This document shows, piece after piece, positions 47,602 through 56,204 of a stretch of 64,000 nucleotides of DNA (its first letter is position 1; each line of letters starts with the position of its first letter). The translations under genes were made by a program, and so were the position numbers. This DNA comes from Pseudobutyrivibrio xylanivorans (GTDB taxonomy: Bacteria; Bacillota; Clostridia; Lachnospirales; Lachnospiraceae): the NCBI RefSeq assembly GCF_008935055.1, contig NZ_CP043028.1:3130501-3194500 (forward strand). Direction: 5' to 3'. The notes under the pieces are model-generated. The model saw only the letters and a list, made by a program, of their open reading frames with translations. It had not been told where the DNA came from and did no database searches.

Positions 47602-48713
47602 TCCTTTACTCCTTCCGATTCAGCCAATATTCCAAACTCATTGGAATACAGTACACATTCAACCTTTATTCTGCCCTGAGCTCTAAAGTCCAAATAAAAC
47701 AATATCTTTTCCAGGGCAATTTTCATTGTAGACTCAAGCAAACCTGCTTCTTCAACAAGCTTCATAGCTTCTTCTGTATTCAGGCAGTCCAAAATCTTTA
47801 AGGCTAGCTTAGCATCTGCCCCAGCCTTTAAGGCACAGGCTGCAAGTATTTCCATTCGGCTGTCTGCCTCATGGCTATGGGTATTCATAATACCGCCAGC
47901 AACCTTGATAAGCTTTCCCACATGACCTGTGATGAGAAGCTTTTCAAAGCCAAGGAGACATGCCATATCAACAGTTTCTCCTATGAAATTGGAGCACTTT
48001 ACACTCTTATCCAAATCATAGTCGTAGGTCTCCTTCATGAACTTGAGTCCATAGTTTCCAGGAGTAACAATGGCTATGGTATAACCAAGCTCCTTCTTCT
48101 GCTTCAGTTCCACATAAATCGTATCAATCAATGCCTTGGCGCTCATTGGCTCCACAATCCCTGTGGTTCCAAGAATGGAAATACCACCTGTGATTCCAAG
48201 TCTGGGATTGAAGGTGTGACCTGCCAGCTCTTCTCCCTCTGGAACAGATATTTCTACCTTTAAGACTCCGTTGAAGTCCAAAAGTCTGCAGACCTCCAGC
48301 ACTTCCTTTTCAATCATAAACCTTGGAACACTGTTTATCGCAGCATTACCCACAGGCTGATCCAGCCCAGGCAATGTAACTCGTCCAACTCCAAAGCCTC
48401 CATCGATTTCTACCGCAGGCTCCGCCGCAAGAGCCTCACTTGACTGACTTGCCACTGAAACGACAGCAACCACATGAGCACCTGTTGTCACATCTGGGTC
48501 ATCTCCCCCATCCTTTATGACAGCACAACTCACCTGACTCACGCCTCGCACAACATCCACAATCTCAGCATCAAACATCACCCCTGCCGGCGTCTCTATT
48601 TCTATTCTGTTTTTCTCTTTCCCACTGAGCAACATGTACGCCGCTGCCTTCGCAGCAGCCGCAGCACAGCTCCCAGTTGTAAAGCCTTTTCTCAACGAAA
48701 TCATCCTTTTCAC
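47589..48713 (-). CDS. cbiD: Cobalt-precorrin-5B C1-methyltransferase
   Basis: 374 residues with the CbiD opening LRKGFTTGSCAAAAAKAA, GGDDPDVTTGAHV near 88, and GITGGISILGTTGIVEPMS near 185. It is the SAM enzyme unique to the anaerobic pathway. It overlaps cbiC by four bases (ATGA). Confidence 0.95.
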   Translation of the reverse strand: MKRMISLRKGFTTGSCAAAAAKAAAYMLLSGKEKNRIEIETPAGVMFDAEIVDVVRGVSQVSCAVIKDGGDDPDVTTGAHVVAVVSVASQSSEALAAEPAVEIDGGFGVGRVTLPGLDQPVGNAAINSVPRFMIEKEVLEVCRLLDFNGVLKVEISVPEGEELAGHTFNPRLGITGGISILGTTGIVEPMSAKALIDTIYVELKQKKELGYTIAIVTPGNYGLKFMKETYDYDLDKSVKCSNFIGETVDMACLLGFEKLLITGHVGKLIKVAGGIMNTHSHEADSRMEILAACALKAGADAKLALKILDCLNTEEAMKLVEEAGLLESTMKIALEKILFYLDFRAQGRIKVECVLYSNEFGILAESEGVKECLK

Positions 48714-49339
48714 AGTGTATACAGAAGTGCATTGACTATGGCAGCCGCAATATTACTGCCACCTTTTCTGCCTTTATTGATAATGTAAGGCACATTTGAC
48801 TCCAAAAACAGCTCCTTGGCGGGAACTACATTTACAAATCCAACAGGAACTCCGATGACAAATTCCGGCGTAAAGGAGCCTGCCTCCATAAGCTCATAAA
48901 GTGAAATAAGCGCAGTCGGCGCATTTCCTATTGCAAAGATAACAGGCTTGCCAAGCTTTGCTGCCCTCTCCATTGAGACAGTTGCTCTTGTAACCTGACG
49001 CTGCTTTGCCTCTGCAGCCACATCATCATCTGCCATAAAGCAGTGAACCTCACCTCCGAAGGACGCAAGCTTTGTCTTATTGATTCCAGCCTTTGCCATA
49101 TTGGTGTCGGTGACAATATCAGCACCGCCCTTTATTAGATTATGGGCAATCTCTATTGCATTTTCTGAATAACACATGGTATTTGCGTATTCGAAGTCTG
49201 CACTTGTGTGAATAACCCGCTTTGTCACTGGCTCCTGGATTGGATCAAGAGTGATGCCAAGGGTCTTAAGCTCCTGGCCAATAATTTCAAAGCTTCGCTT
49301 TTCTATTTCACTTGGTAATACATATTCTATGTTTTTCAT
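48710..49339 (-). CDS. cbiC: Cobalt-precorrin-8 methylmutase
   Basis: 209 residues. Motifs: RVIHTSADFEYA with the catalytic His (about 43), DTNMAKAGINK near 78, FAIGNAPTAL near 138, and GRKGGSNIAAAIVNALL at the end. It moves the methyl group from C11 to C12 to form cobyrinate. Starts on the cbiP stop with a four-base overlap. Confidence 0.95.
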   Translation of the reverse strand: MKNIEYVLPSEIEKRSFEIIGQELKTLGITLDPIQEPVTKRVIHTSADFEYANTMCYSENAIEIAHNLIKGGADIVTDTNMAKAGINKTKLASFGGEVHCFMADDDVAAEAKQRQVTRATVSMERAAKLGKPVIFAIGNAPTALISLYELMEAGSFTPEFVIGVPVGFVNVVPAKELFLESNVPYIINKGRKGGSNIAAAIVNALLYTL

Positions 49340-50844
49340 TTTATTAACCTATATATATAATCCATGTCCAAATTTTCTCTCAGCACCTGAGCCAGCCTGT
49401 CATATTCCCTATCCTTGAAGGACTGATAATCTACAGCTGATTCAATGGAAAGCTCCACACCCTTTTGCTCTGCAACAGCAGCTACAAGGCGATAAGCCAA
49501 ATCCTCATTATCAAAAATCCCATGGACATAGGTGCCAAGTATGTTTTTGTCTTGCACAAGAATAATATTTCCCTCGTCATCACGCTCAACAATATCAAGC
49601 TCCGGAGCATCTCCTTCAATATTTGACACTCCATTGTGGATTTCATAACCCACAAACTCTTCTCCTGCAAGGCTAGAGAAAATACCAGTCAAATCATCGA
49701 AGCAATCCTCAGTCTGGCTGCGATATTTTTCGCCACTAAGAATAGTATTCAATGGCAAAAGTGAAAGGCCTCTGATAGAGCCTCCTTCTTCCACCGCTTC
49801 AGGGTCTGATACTAGGTTTCCCATCATCTGGAAGCCGCCGCAGATTCCAACCACTGGTTTATTCACCGCAAACTTTTTCACAGCAGCTTCCATTCCTGAC
49901 TCTCGCATCCAGCGAAGATCACCAATGGTATTCTTACTTCCAGGAATAATGACCAAATCAGCTTTCTCTAATTCTCTTGGGTTAGAAGTAAAATTCACCT
50001 TCACGCCAGCAAGACTTTCAAATGGTGCAATATCTGTAAAATTAGAAATTCGGGGCAATCTGACTACCGCAATCTCTACCGTATTTACGGATTCACCTGC
50101 GGCATCACCGTGAACATTTGATAATCTTTCACTCAGACTATCCTCATCATCTATCATCAATTGAACATAAGGAACTGTACCAATAACAGGCACTCCTCCC
50201 ATGTCCTCTATCATCTCTATTCCTGAATCTAAAAGAGACTTATCCCCTCTGAACTTATTGATAATAAGTCCCTTCACTCTTGCTCTTTCATCTTCTTCCA
50301 AAAGCTCAAGAGTACCTAAAAGCTGTGCAAAGACTCCACCTCGATCTATATCACCGACTAATAAAACCGGTGCATCCACAAGCTTTGCCATTCCCATATT
50401 TACAATATCGTCTGCTTTAAGATTAATTTCCGCAGGGGAGCCCGCTCCCTCAATCACGATGATGTCAGCCCACTCTTCAAGCTTGTGATATGCCTCCAAA
50501 ATATCTGGAATAAGCTTTTTCTTGTAAGCAAAATAGTCTACCGCAGACATATTCCCCACCACTTCACCATTTACAATGACCTGGGAGCCAACATCATTTG
50601 TAGGCTTTAAAAGAATCGGATTCATATATACCGATGGCATCACTCCTGCGCACTCCGCCTGCATAGCCTGAGCTCTTCCAAGCTCAAGACCATCAACTGT
50701 AACAAAGGAATTCAATGCCATATTCTGCGATTTAAAAGGTGCTACCTTGTAGCCATCCTGTTTGAAAATTCGGCACAGCCCTCCCACTAAAAGGGACTTG
50801 CCCACATTGGACATCGTGCCTTGGATCATTATTACTTTTGACAT
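49336..50844 (-). CDS. cbiP: Cobyric acid synthase
   Basis: About 502 residues from the ATG at 50844. N-terminal dethiobiotin-synthetase-like ATPase (IMIQGTMSNVGKSLL, GAGSPAEINL near 130) and a C-terminal triad-type glutamine amidotransferase with Cys in VGICGGFQMMG (about 330). It amidates the b, d, e and g side chains. The ribosome site GAGGTG is part of the adjacent composite repeat. cbiA, which acts just before, is not in the window. Confidence 0.94.
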   Translation of the reverse strand: MSKVIMIQGTMSNVGKSLLVGGLCRIFKQDGYKVAPFKSQNMALNSFVTVDGLELGRAQAMQAECAGVMPSVYMNPILLKPTNDVGSQVIVNGEVVGNMSAVDYFAYKKKLIPDILEAYHKLEEWADIIVIEGAGSPAEINLKADDIVNMGMAKLVDAPVLLVGDIDRGGVFAQLLGTLELLEEDERARVKGLIINKFRGDKSLLDSGIEMIEDMGGVPVIGTVPYVQLMIDDEDSLSERLSNVHGDAAGESVNTVEIAVVRLPRISNFTDIAPFESLAGVKVNFTSNPRELEKADLVIIPGSKNTIGDLRWMRESGMEAAVKKFAVNKPVVGICGGFQMMGNLVSDPEAVEEGGSIRGLSLLPLNTILSGEKYRSQTEDCFDDLTGIFSSLAGEEFVGYEIHNGVSNIEGDAPELDIVERDDEGNIILVQDKNILGTYVHGIFDNEDLAYRLVAAVAEQKGVELSIESAVDYQSFKDREYDRLAQVLRENLDMDYIYRLIK

Positions 50845-50861
50845 GATACACCTCATCATAT

Positions 50862-50944
50862 GGGTCCAAAGGATGATTACTTTAGTAATCAACTTTGGTG
50901 CCCTAGTAAGCAAGGCTTACATAATACTTCCCCTCAAGGGGAAG
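50862..50944. repeat. Composite hairpin repeat, copy Y (between ABC importer and cbiP)
   Basis: On the minus strand it reads CTTCCCCTTGAGGGGAAG, then GTAAGCCTTGCTTAC, then the GATTACTAAAGTAATC hairpin; a GATGAGGTG end lies just beyond at 50848-50856. The second part is nearly identical to 33415-33475. The stop codon of the ATPase gene lies in its first hairpin and the cbiP ribosome site in its tail, so it joins two coding regions of the same operon. Confidence 0.85.
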
Positions 50945-51737
50945 CCTTTATCAGTTTCTTTAAACTATTTGCATAATCTAACAAGCCTGTAGTGAATATT
51001 ATTCCGCTGCCCCCTGGCATGTGATAAAGCTTCTCTATCCTTTCACCAGTAAGAATCTCTGATGGTGTGCCCACGTAGGCAACCTCACCACCCTCAACTG
51101 CTATAACCTTATCCGCCACAGCTGGAACGAATTCAAGCTCATGAATTGACATAAGAACCGCGATGTTTTTCTCCACCGCAAGCCTCTTTATAACCGAAAG
51201 AATATCTATCTTGAACTGCACATCTAAAAAGGATGTAGGCTCGTCTAATATCATTATCTCTGGCTCCTGACAGATTGCCCTGGCAAGCATTACTCGCTGT
51301 CGTTGTCCATCACTGATTTTCATAAAATCAAGGTCAGCAACATCTGTCGCTCCAACTAGTTCAATTGCCGCGTTCACCTTTTTAATGTCATCATCAGACA
51401 ATATGCCAAGCCGTCCTGTATAAGGATATCTACCTGTTGAAACCATCTCAAAGCAGGTCATCAGCTCTGGATGGATGCGCTCAGTCATTACCATGGAAAG
51501 CTTTTTCGAAAGGTCCTCCTCGGAAAGGGTCATCTCATCCTCATCACCGATGTAAACCTTACCAGACAACTTCTTCAATTGTCTTGTGATTGTCTTTAAC
51601 ACAGTGGATTTACCCGCACCATTTGGACCGATAATTGCTGTCACTTCGCCAGAATTGACGGCAAGGGAGATGTCGGAAATGACGGGAACGTTGTAGCCGA
51701 CTGTTAGATTATCTAATGATATACTTTGTCTATTCAT
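50934..51737 (-). CDS. ABC transporter ATP-binding protein, FecE/BtuD type
   Basis: 267 residues with Walker A GPNGAGKST (about 38-46), Q-loop, the signature SDGQRQRVMLARAI (about 142-155), Walker B IMILDEPTSF (about 161) and the H-loop SIHE. It powers the importer formed with the permease and binding protein just upstream. The C-terminal residues are encoded by a repeat. A metal-chelate substrate, most likely a corrinoid, is inferred from the cobalamin riboswitch and cbi context. Confidence 0.9.
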   Translation of the reverse strand: MNRQSISLDNLTVGYNVPVISDISLAVNSGEVTAIIGPNGAGKSTVLKTITRQLKKLSGKVYIGDEDEMTLSEEDLSKKLSMVMTERIHPELMTCFEMVSTGRYPYTGRLGILSDDDIKKVNAAIELVGATDVADLDFMKISDGQRQRVMLARAICQEPEIMILDEPTSFLDVQFKIDILSVIKRLAVEKNIAVLMSIHELEFVPAVADKVIAVEGGEVAYVGTPSEILTGERIEKLYHMPGGSGIIFTTGLLDYANSLKKLIKASP

Positions 51738-51747
51738 TTATTTTTTA

Positions 51748-51774
51748 CACCTCATCAGTCAGCTCTAGGAAGCC
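51748..51774. repeat. Short partial copy of the hairpin repeat
   Basis: CACCTCATCAGTCAGCT followed by CTAGGAAGCC, a shortened form of the 48-bp repeat at 61074 and 62489. It overlaps the permease stop codon and provides GAGGTG ten bases before the ATPase start. Confidence 0.65.
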
Positions 51775-52769
51775 TTCTTTTTTACTAATAGAACTATCAC
51801 AACCGGAGCCAAAAGCACTGCAGTTACCGCACTAATGCTAAGCTCCGTCGGAGCGAAGGCTGTTCTTGCAATACAATCACAGACAAGAGTAATGATGGCA
51901 CCACCAAAGAAGCAAGCAGGAATCATAATGATTGGCTTTGCTGTTTTCATAATCATTCTCATAATATGTGGAACTGCAATTCCTACAAAAGAAATCGGAC
52001 CTGCAAAGGCTGTAACCGTTGCGGATAAAATACTGGAAAGTAAAATCAAAATAATCCTAAGCTGTCTGATATTCACGCCCATGTTTCTGGCATATGCTTC
52101 GCCAAGCTGATAGGCCCCTATCGGCTTTGACATCAAAAAACTAAAAACGATGGTGACTAACACAATTATCAATGAAATAGCCACATTATCCCAGTTAGTT
52201 CCAGAGAAGCTTCCCAAGGACCAGTTGTGAAGATTTACGATATTTGAGTCATCCGCAAATGCGATAATGAATTCCGTAATTGCGGAGCAGATGTACCCAA
52301 TCATGACACCGCAAACTACCAGCAGAGACATGTTCCGCACCTTGTTTGCAAGAAGCATGACCAATCCCATAGATAAAAGTGAGCCTGCGAAGGCACATAT
52401 TACCATTCCAAAAGCGCTGATTAATCTACCCTGACCTAAAAGCAGCACCATTGCAATGGCAACAAAAAGCTTTGCTCCCGATGAAATTCCAAGTACATAA
52501 GGACCCGCAATTGGATTACCAAAAAAGATTTGAAGTAAGAAGCCGGACACGGCTAATGCTCCTCCAAGAATAATCGCCGAAAGAATCCTTGGAAGTCGTA
52601 TTGAAAAGATAATTTTGCCCAGATAAATATCATTAGGCGCAAGGAGAGACTGCCATATCTCCCTGACGGAAATATGGGCGCTCCCCAGCCCAAGACTGAT
52701 AAAGAAAACCACTATAAGTAAAACTGCCATCCCTAAAAAATCTAATAAGTATTTTCTACTGTTTCGCAA
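51765..52769 (-). CDS. FecCD/BtuC-type ABC permease
   Basis: 334 residues with nine to ten helices. Family features: LPRILSAIILGGALAVSGFLLQ near 58, NPIAGPYVLGISSGA near 88, and FAGPISFVGIAVPHIMR (about 250-266) before the coupling helix. Forms the membrane channel of a corrinoid or iron-siderophore importer. It is three bases after the binding-protein gene. Confidence 0.92.
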   Translation of the reverse strand: MRNSRKYLLDFLGMAVLLIVVFFISLGLGSAHISVREIWQSLLAPNDIYLGKIIFSIRLPRILSAIILGGALAVSGFLLQIFFGNPIAGPYVLGISSGAKLFVAIAMVLLLGQGRLISAFGMVICAFAGSLLSMGLVMLLANKVRNMSLLVVCGVMIGYICSAITEFIIAFADDSNIVNLHNWSLGSFSGTNWDNVAISLIIVLVTIVFSFLMSKPIGAYQLGEAYARNMGVNIRQLRIILILLSSILSATVTAFAGPISFVGIAVPHIMRMIMKTAKPIIMIPACFFGGAIITLVCDCIARTAFAPTELSISAVTAVLLAPVVIVLLVKKKAS

Positions 52770-52772
52770 TTT

Positions 52773-54251
52773 CTACTCCTTAAGCTTGTAAATATATTTG
52801 AGCCCGCTATCGTTTCCCTTAAGAATATTGTATATATCTTCTATAAATTCTGCCACATCTGCGCTTTTTTGGAAATAGTCTTTCCCTAAACAATAAACAT
52901 TATCAGACTTTACTGCTTTGAAACCTTCAAGGATTTCAGCCTTGGATAAAAGCTCAGTTACATCTGAAAGCTCGCCCTCGATAGTGCTATTGTAAATCAG
53001 AATGTCTGCATCCTTTGCCTGAAGATAAAAATCCTCCATGGTTATCTTCTGGGTAGATAAGGCATTGTCTTCTGCTGCCTCCAGCTCTGCAGGAACATAA
53101 TTACCCCCCGCCATTGAAATCATGGAAGTAATATAGTCACCCGGTTTTCTAACAACCACCTGACCATTTGAAGAGATTGAAAAGAAAGCAACCGTCTTTT
53201 TGGTATTAGCCGATTTGGAAATTTCTTTAATTCTGCTCTCCTGATCCTCGAAAAAAGCTGTAGCCTCATCAAGTTTGTCAAACAAAACACCGTAAAGTTT
53301 AATCCACTCTAATCTGCCCAGTGGATTTTGCTCATAGCTTGAGCGCTCCACGAGAACAGTAATACCTAGTTCTTCCAGCTTTTCCTTAACCTCTGGATTG
53401 TGGTAAATCATGGTGTTTTCTATGGCAAAATTACACCCCTCACTAAGGAGAAGTTCGTAATCTGGCGCTGAATATTTTCCGGCATAAAGAATGTCTCCTG
53501 AAGACATTTTCTCTTTGGCTGCCTTGATGTACCAATCCTTGGAATCAGTGCCAGAGAAACGAATATTGTCTAACGCATCAATTTTGCTAATCAAATCCAT
53601 TACTGAAGTAGAAACCAGATAGGTTTTATCAAGTTTATCTTCATCCATAAACAGATACTGCTCAAGGTTTTCTCCTTCACCGATGTTGATGAAGGTTTCG
53701 ATGTTACCAACTGCATCCTTATAGTAATCAACTGTAAATTGGGTGGCATAGTCTAATTTTAAAGAGCCTACATAGGTTAAATCCTCAAGTATTATCTCCT
53801 CGTCGGACTCCTTCGGAGACAGTTTTACCGCAGGGTGAAGTTTTGAGCCCGGTGCATATACCGTCAGCCCGTATTCTATCTCATGGGGCACACTCATGGC
53901 GGTGGTGTCGCCTATGACAGTAAACTCTTCATCAAACTCTGAGAATGGTATCGTAAATACGGAATTCTCTCCCTCAGCTGCCTCGTTGTCGTAGCGGATA
54001 TCCTCAACCTTCATATAGTCATAGTGTGAGCTTGACCAGACGAGCTTTACCGTATTTCCCTCATCACTTACAACTACCTCTGCTGGAGATTCCACAGTGG
54101 CTTTGCCACTTCCGCCTGTAAGGGTCACATGGCAGGAATAGTTTCCGTCCTCTATATCTGCAGCGGTCTCTTCTATTCTGTTGTTATTAAAAAAGCTGCA
54201 GGCTGTTAAGCTCAGAGCCAGCACTGCAGCAATTATTGTTATTCGCTTCAT
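52773..54251 (-). CDS. Substrate-binding lipoprotein with extra N-terminal beta domain
   Basis: 492 residues. A lipoprotein signal ends at LTACSF (Cys about 18). Residues about 35-145 form a beta-rich domain (DGNYSCHVTLTGGSGKATVES, WSSSHYDYMKVE, DTTAMSVPHEIEYGLTVY) resembling NEAT-like or iron-transport-associated domains. Residues about 160-490 are a class III (BtuF/FhuD-like) binding domain, with SYEQNPLGRLEWIKLYG and NYVPAEL features. It delivers ligand to the adjacent permease. Substrate inferred as a corrinoid from context; the added domain raises heme or cobalt-porphyrin-like ligands as alternatives. Confidence 0.85.
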   Translation of the reverse strand: MKRITIIAAVLALSLTACSFFNNNRIEETAADIEDGNYSCHVTLTGGSGKATVESPAEVVVSDEGNTVKLVWSSSHYDYMKVEDIRYDNEAAEGENSVFTIPFSEFDEEFTVIGDTTAMSVPHEIEYGLTVYAPGSKLHPAVKLSPKESDEEIILEDLTYVGSLKLDYATQFTVDYYKDAVGNIETFINIGEGENLEQYLFMDEDKLDKTYLVSTSVMDLISKIDALDNIRFSGTDSKDWYIKAAKEKMSSGDILYAGKYSAPDYELLLSEGCNFAIENTMIYHNPEVKEKLEELGITVLVERSSYEQNPLGRLEWIKLYGVLFDKLDEATAFFEDQESRIKEISKSANTKKTVAFFSISSNGQVVVRKPGDYITSMISMAGGNYVPAELEAAEDNALSTQKITMEDFYLQAKDADILIYNSTIEGELSDVTELLSKAEILEGFKAVKSDNVYCLGKDYFQKSADVAEFIEDIYNILKGNDSGLKYIYKLKE

Positions 54252-55853
54252 TTAGAATGATACACTCACCTTATGATCATACCAGGTTCCTTTTTCGCCA
54301 AGAATAGCAAGGTCAAACTCGCTGCCAAGCTTCTCAACAGGAACATCAAATCCGTAAACTACATCTGTAGTTCCATCTGCATACTTAATCTCATCCTCTG
54401 TTGGCTGAAGCCAGTTTGCTTCGTTCTTCTCAGCATCTGCTGCTGTACCAACATAAAGGTTTACAATCTTCTTTGAAACAAGTGAAATATGAACTGACAT
54501 CTTACCATTCTTCGATGTAAGAGTTCCCTTACCGTTCATTGCTTCATTTACATGGAACATTGAGCTGTCAGTATCAAAGTTTACCTCGTACTCCTGACCA
54601 TCCTTAATCTCGTCAGTTGAAGCCTCTGCTGTTTTTGTTACATCGCCTAAAGACTTAACAGCCTCTGCTGTATGAGCAACATAAAGCTTCTGAACATCTG
54701 CTATTTCACCAAGACCAGCAATCTGACACTCAATAGAAGTAAAGTTTCCAGAAGCCTCAAACATTGACTTCCAAGAATCCTCGTCATCACCAGCCATATC
54801 GTTGTTTGCATGGTCACCAGCAACAACCATAAGTGGACGAAGAACTACCTTTGTGTAACCAGCTTCCTTAACAGCCTCGATAACGTTCTCGCAAGCTGTC
54901 TCCTCAGGCTCACCCTCAACAGTACCGATGAATACGTTCTTGTAACCAAGCTTGTTCATCTGTGTTTGCATCTGAGAATATGTAACCTTTGCTGTGTGGC
55001 TAGTTCCATGTCCCATGAATACGTATGCCACGCCGTCCTTCTCAGCTGCTTCAAGGCTGTCATAATCTGTAGACCATGAAACTGCCTCTGCAACAACTGC
55101 CTCAGCAACTGCCTTCTTATCAGCATTGATTACTGTAGCATCAGCACCAACCTCACCAAGAAGTGGCTCAGCAACTGCTATCGAATCAAACTTATCTGAA
55201 TATGCGTTAACATCTTCCATAAGCTCATCGTACTCAGCGCCGTGCATAAGATGTGTAGGCTGAACAACTAAGTTCTTAACACCATTTGCAACTGCTCTAT
55301 CAAGTGCCTGCTTTACATTATCAATCTTCTCATTATCACGAGCCTGAATGTGATTGATGATAATCTGTGCTGTAAATGCACGTCTTACAGACCAGTCCGG
55401 ATTAGCCTCAGCAATTGCTTTCTCAACACCAGCAATATCCTGAACACGGCTATCATTGAAAGAAGTACCAAAGCTTACAACAAGGATTTCGTTCTCACCA
55501 ATATCATCCTGATTCAAAGGATCATCCTTGCTGGCGTCACCTGTATCTCTTCCGAAATAATCTGGATCAGCTTCCTCGCCCTCAACAAGCTCCTTCTGTG
55601 CATCTGTAAGTGCATCCCATGCGGCCTTAGCTGCTGCACACTGCTCATCAGTCTGCTCTGTCCATTCCTGAACATAAATTGCATCGATTAACTCTGCACA
55701 TTTATCTGCCATTTCCTGATCAGATACCTCCTGTGTTGCCTCTACAGCGGTCTCCTCTGCTGGCTCAGTCTCAGCTGCTGTGTTTCCACATGCTGCAAAA
55801 GAAACTGATAAGCTCATAATAAGAGCAAGTCCACATAACGCTTTTCTTTTCAT
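54252..55853 (-). CDS. cbiK: Exported cobalt chelatase CbiK (lipoprotein form)
   Basis: About 533 residues from the ATG at 55853 with GGAGG ten bases upstream. A lipoprotein signal (LSVSFAACG) is followed by an acidic linker, a small helical motif (AAAKAAWDALTDAQKELV, near 80), the CbiK domain (about 121-405) and a C-terminal beta domain. Chelatase residues are seen in VSFGTSFNDSR, QPTHLMHGAEYDEL (His near 201), MGHGTSH and GDHANNDMAGDDEDSW (His near 348). CbiK inserts cobalt into sirohydrochlorin, normally in the cytosol. A surface-anchored form could instead handle tetrapyrroles or metal for the importer genes that follow. First gene after the riboswitch. Confidence 0.9.
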   Translation of the reverse strand: MKRKALCGLALIMSLSVSFAACGNTAAETEPAEETAVEATQEVSDQEMADKCAELIDAIYVQEWTEQTDEQCAAAKAAWDALTDAQKELVEGEEADPDYFGRDTGDASKDDPLNQDDIGENEILVVSFGTSFNDSRVQDIAGVEKAIAEANPDWSVRRAFTAQIIINHIQARDNEKIDNVKQALDRAVANGVKNLVVQPTHLMHGAEYDELMEDVNAYSDKFDSIAVAEPLLGEVGADATVINADKKAVAEAVVAEAVSWSTDYDSLEAAEKDGVAYVFMGHGTSHTAKVTYSQMQTQMNKLGYKNVFIGTVEGEPEETACENVIEAVKEAGYTKVVLRPLMVVAGDHANNDMAGDDEDSWKSMFEASGNFTSIECQIAGLGEIADVQKLYVAHTAEAVKSLGDVTKTAEASTDEIKDGQEYEVNFDTDSSMFHVNEAMNGKGTLTSKNGKMSVHISLVSKKIVNLYVGTAADAEKNEANWLQPTEDEIKYADGTTDVVYGFDVPVEKLGSEFDLAILGEKGTWYDHKVSVSF

Positions 55854-55974
55854 ATTATGTAATCCTCCATTTTCTGGTGCGGACCACAAACTTAATAGGG
55901 TCGCCTAAAGCGACCCTAATTCAATCAAAAATCATGAACTAAGATTTGAAGGTCCGCAAATCGTTAATCTAAGA

Positions 55975-56150
55975 GTAGGCAGGTCTCCTGACTTCGATCA
56001 TCATCTACAATCTCTTCCCAAGCGATGCTCAGTGACATAACTGCAGACTCCCTAACACAGTGACGGCTTCGTTCTGGATTCGCACCAGATTCCCTTTTCA
56101 CCCATACCAATTCGTAATTACGAATTGTATGGACACCTAATCCTTATGAA
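55975..56150 (-). promoter_or_regulatory. Cobalamin (B12) riboswitch
   Basis: Read on the minus strand: TTAGGTGTC start, a hairpin with CAATTCG arms, GGTGAAAAGGGAA, then GGTGCGAATCC, GCCGTCACTGT, and the closing AGTCAGGAGACCTGCCTA. These are the ordered conserved stretches of the class. It precedes cbiK and so controls the 12-kb uptake and synthesis operon; high cobalamin should shut it off. A run of Ts flanked by CGACCCTA/TAGGGTCG arms just after (near 55895-55920) may be the expression platform. Confidence 0.93.
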
Positions 56151-56169
56151 ACATATTAAATTCGTAAAG

Positions 56170-56198
56170 AACTTACCACACTTGTAAAGGTCTGTCAA
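56170..56198 (-). promoter_or_regulatory. Candidate promoter of the cobalamin operon
   Basis: TTGACA (56193-56198) and TAAGTT (56170-56175), 17 bp apart on the minus strand, end about 20 bp before the riboswitch. The -10 match is moderate. Confidence 0.55.
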
Positions 56199-56204
56199 AT
56201 GCCA

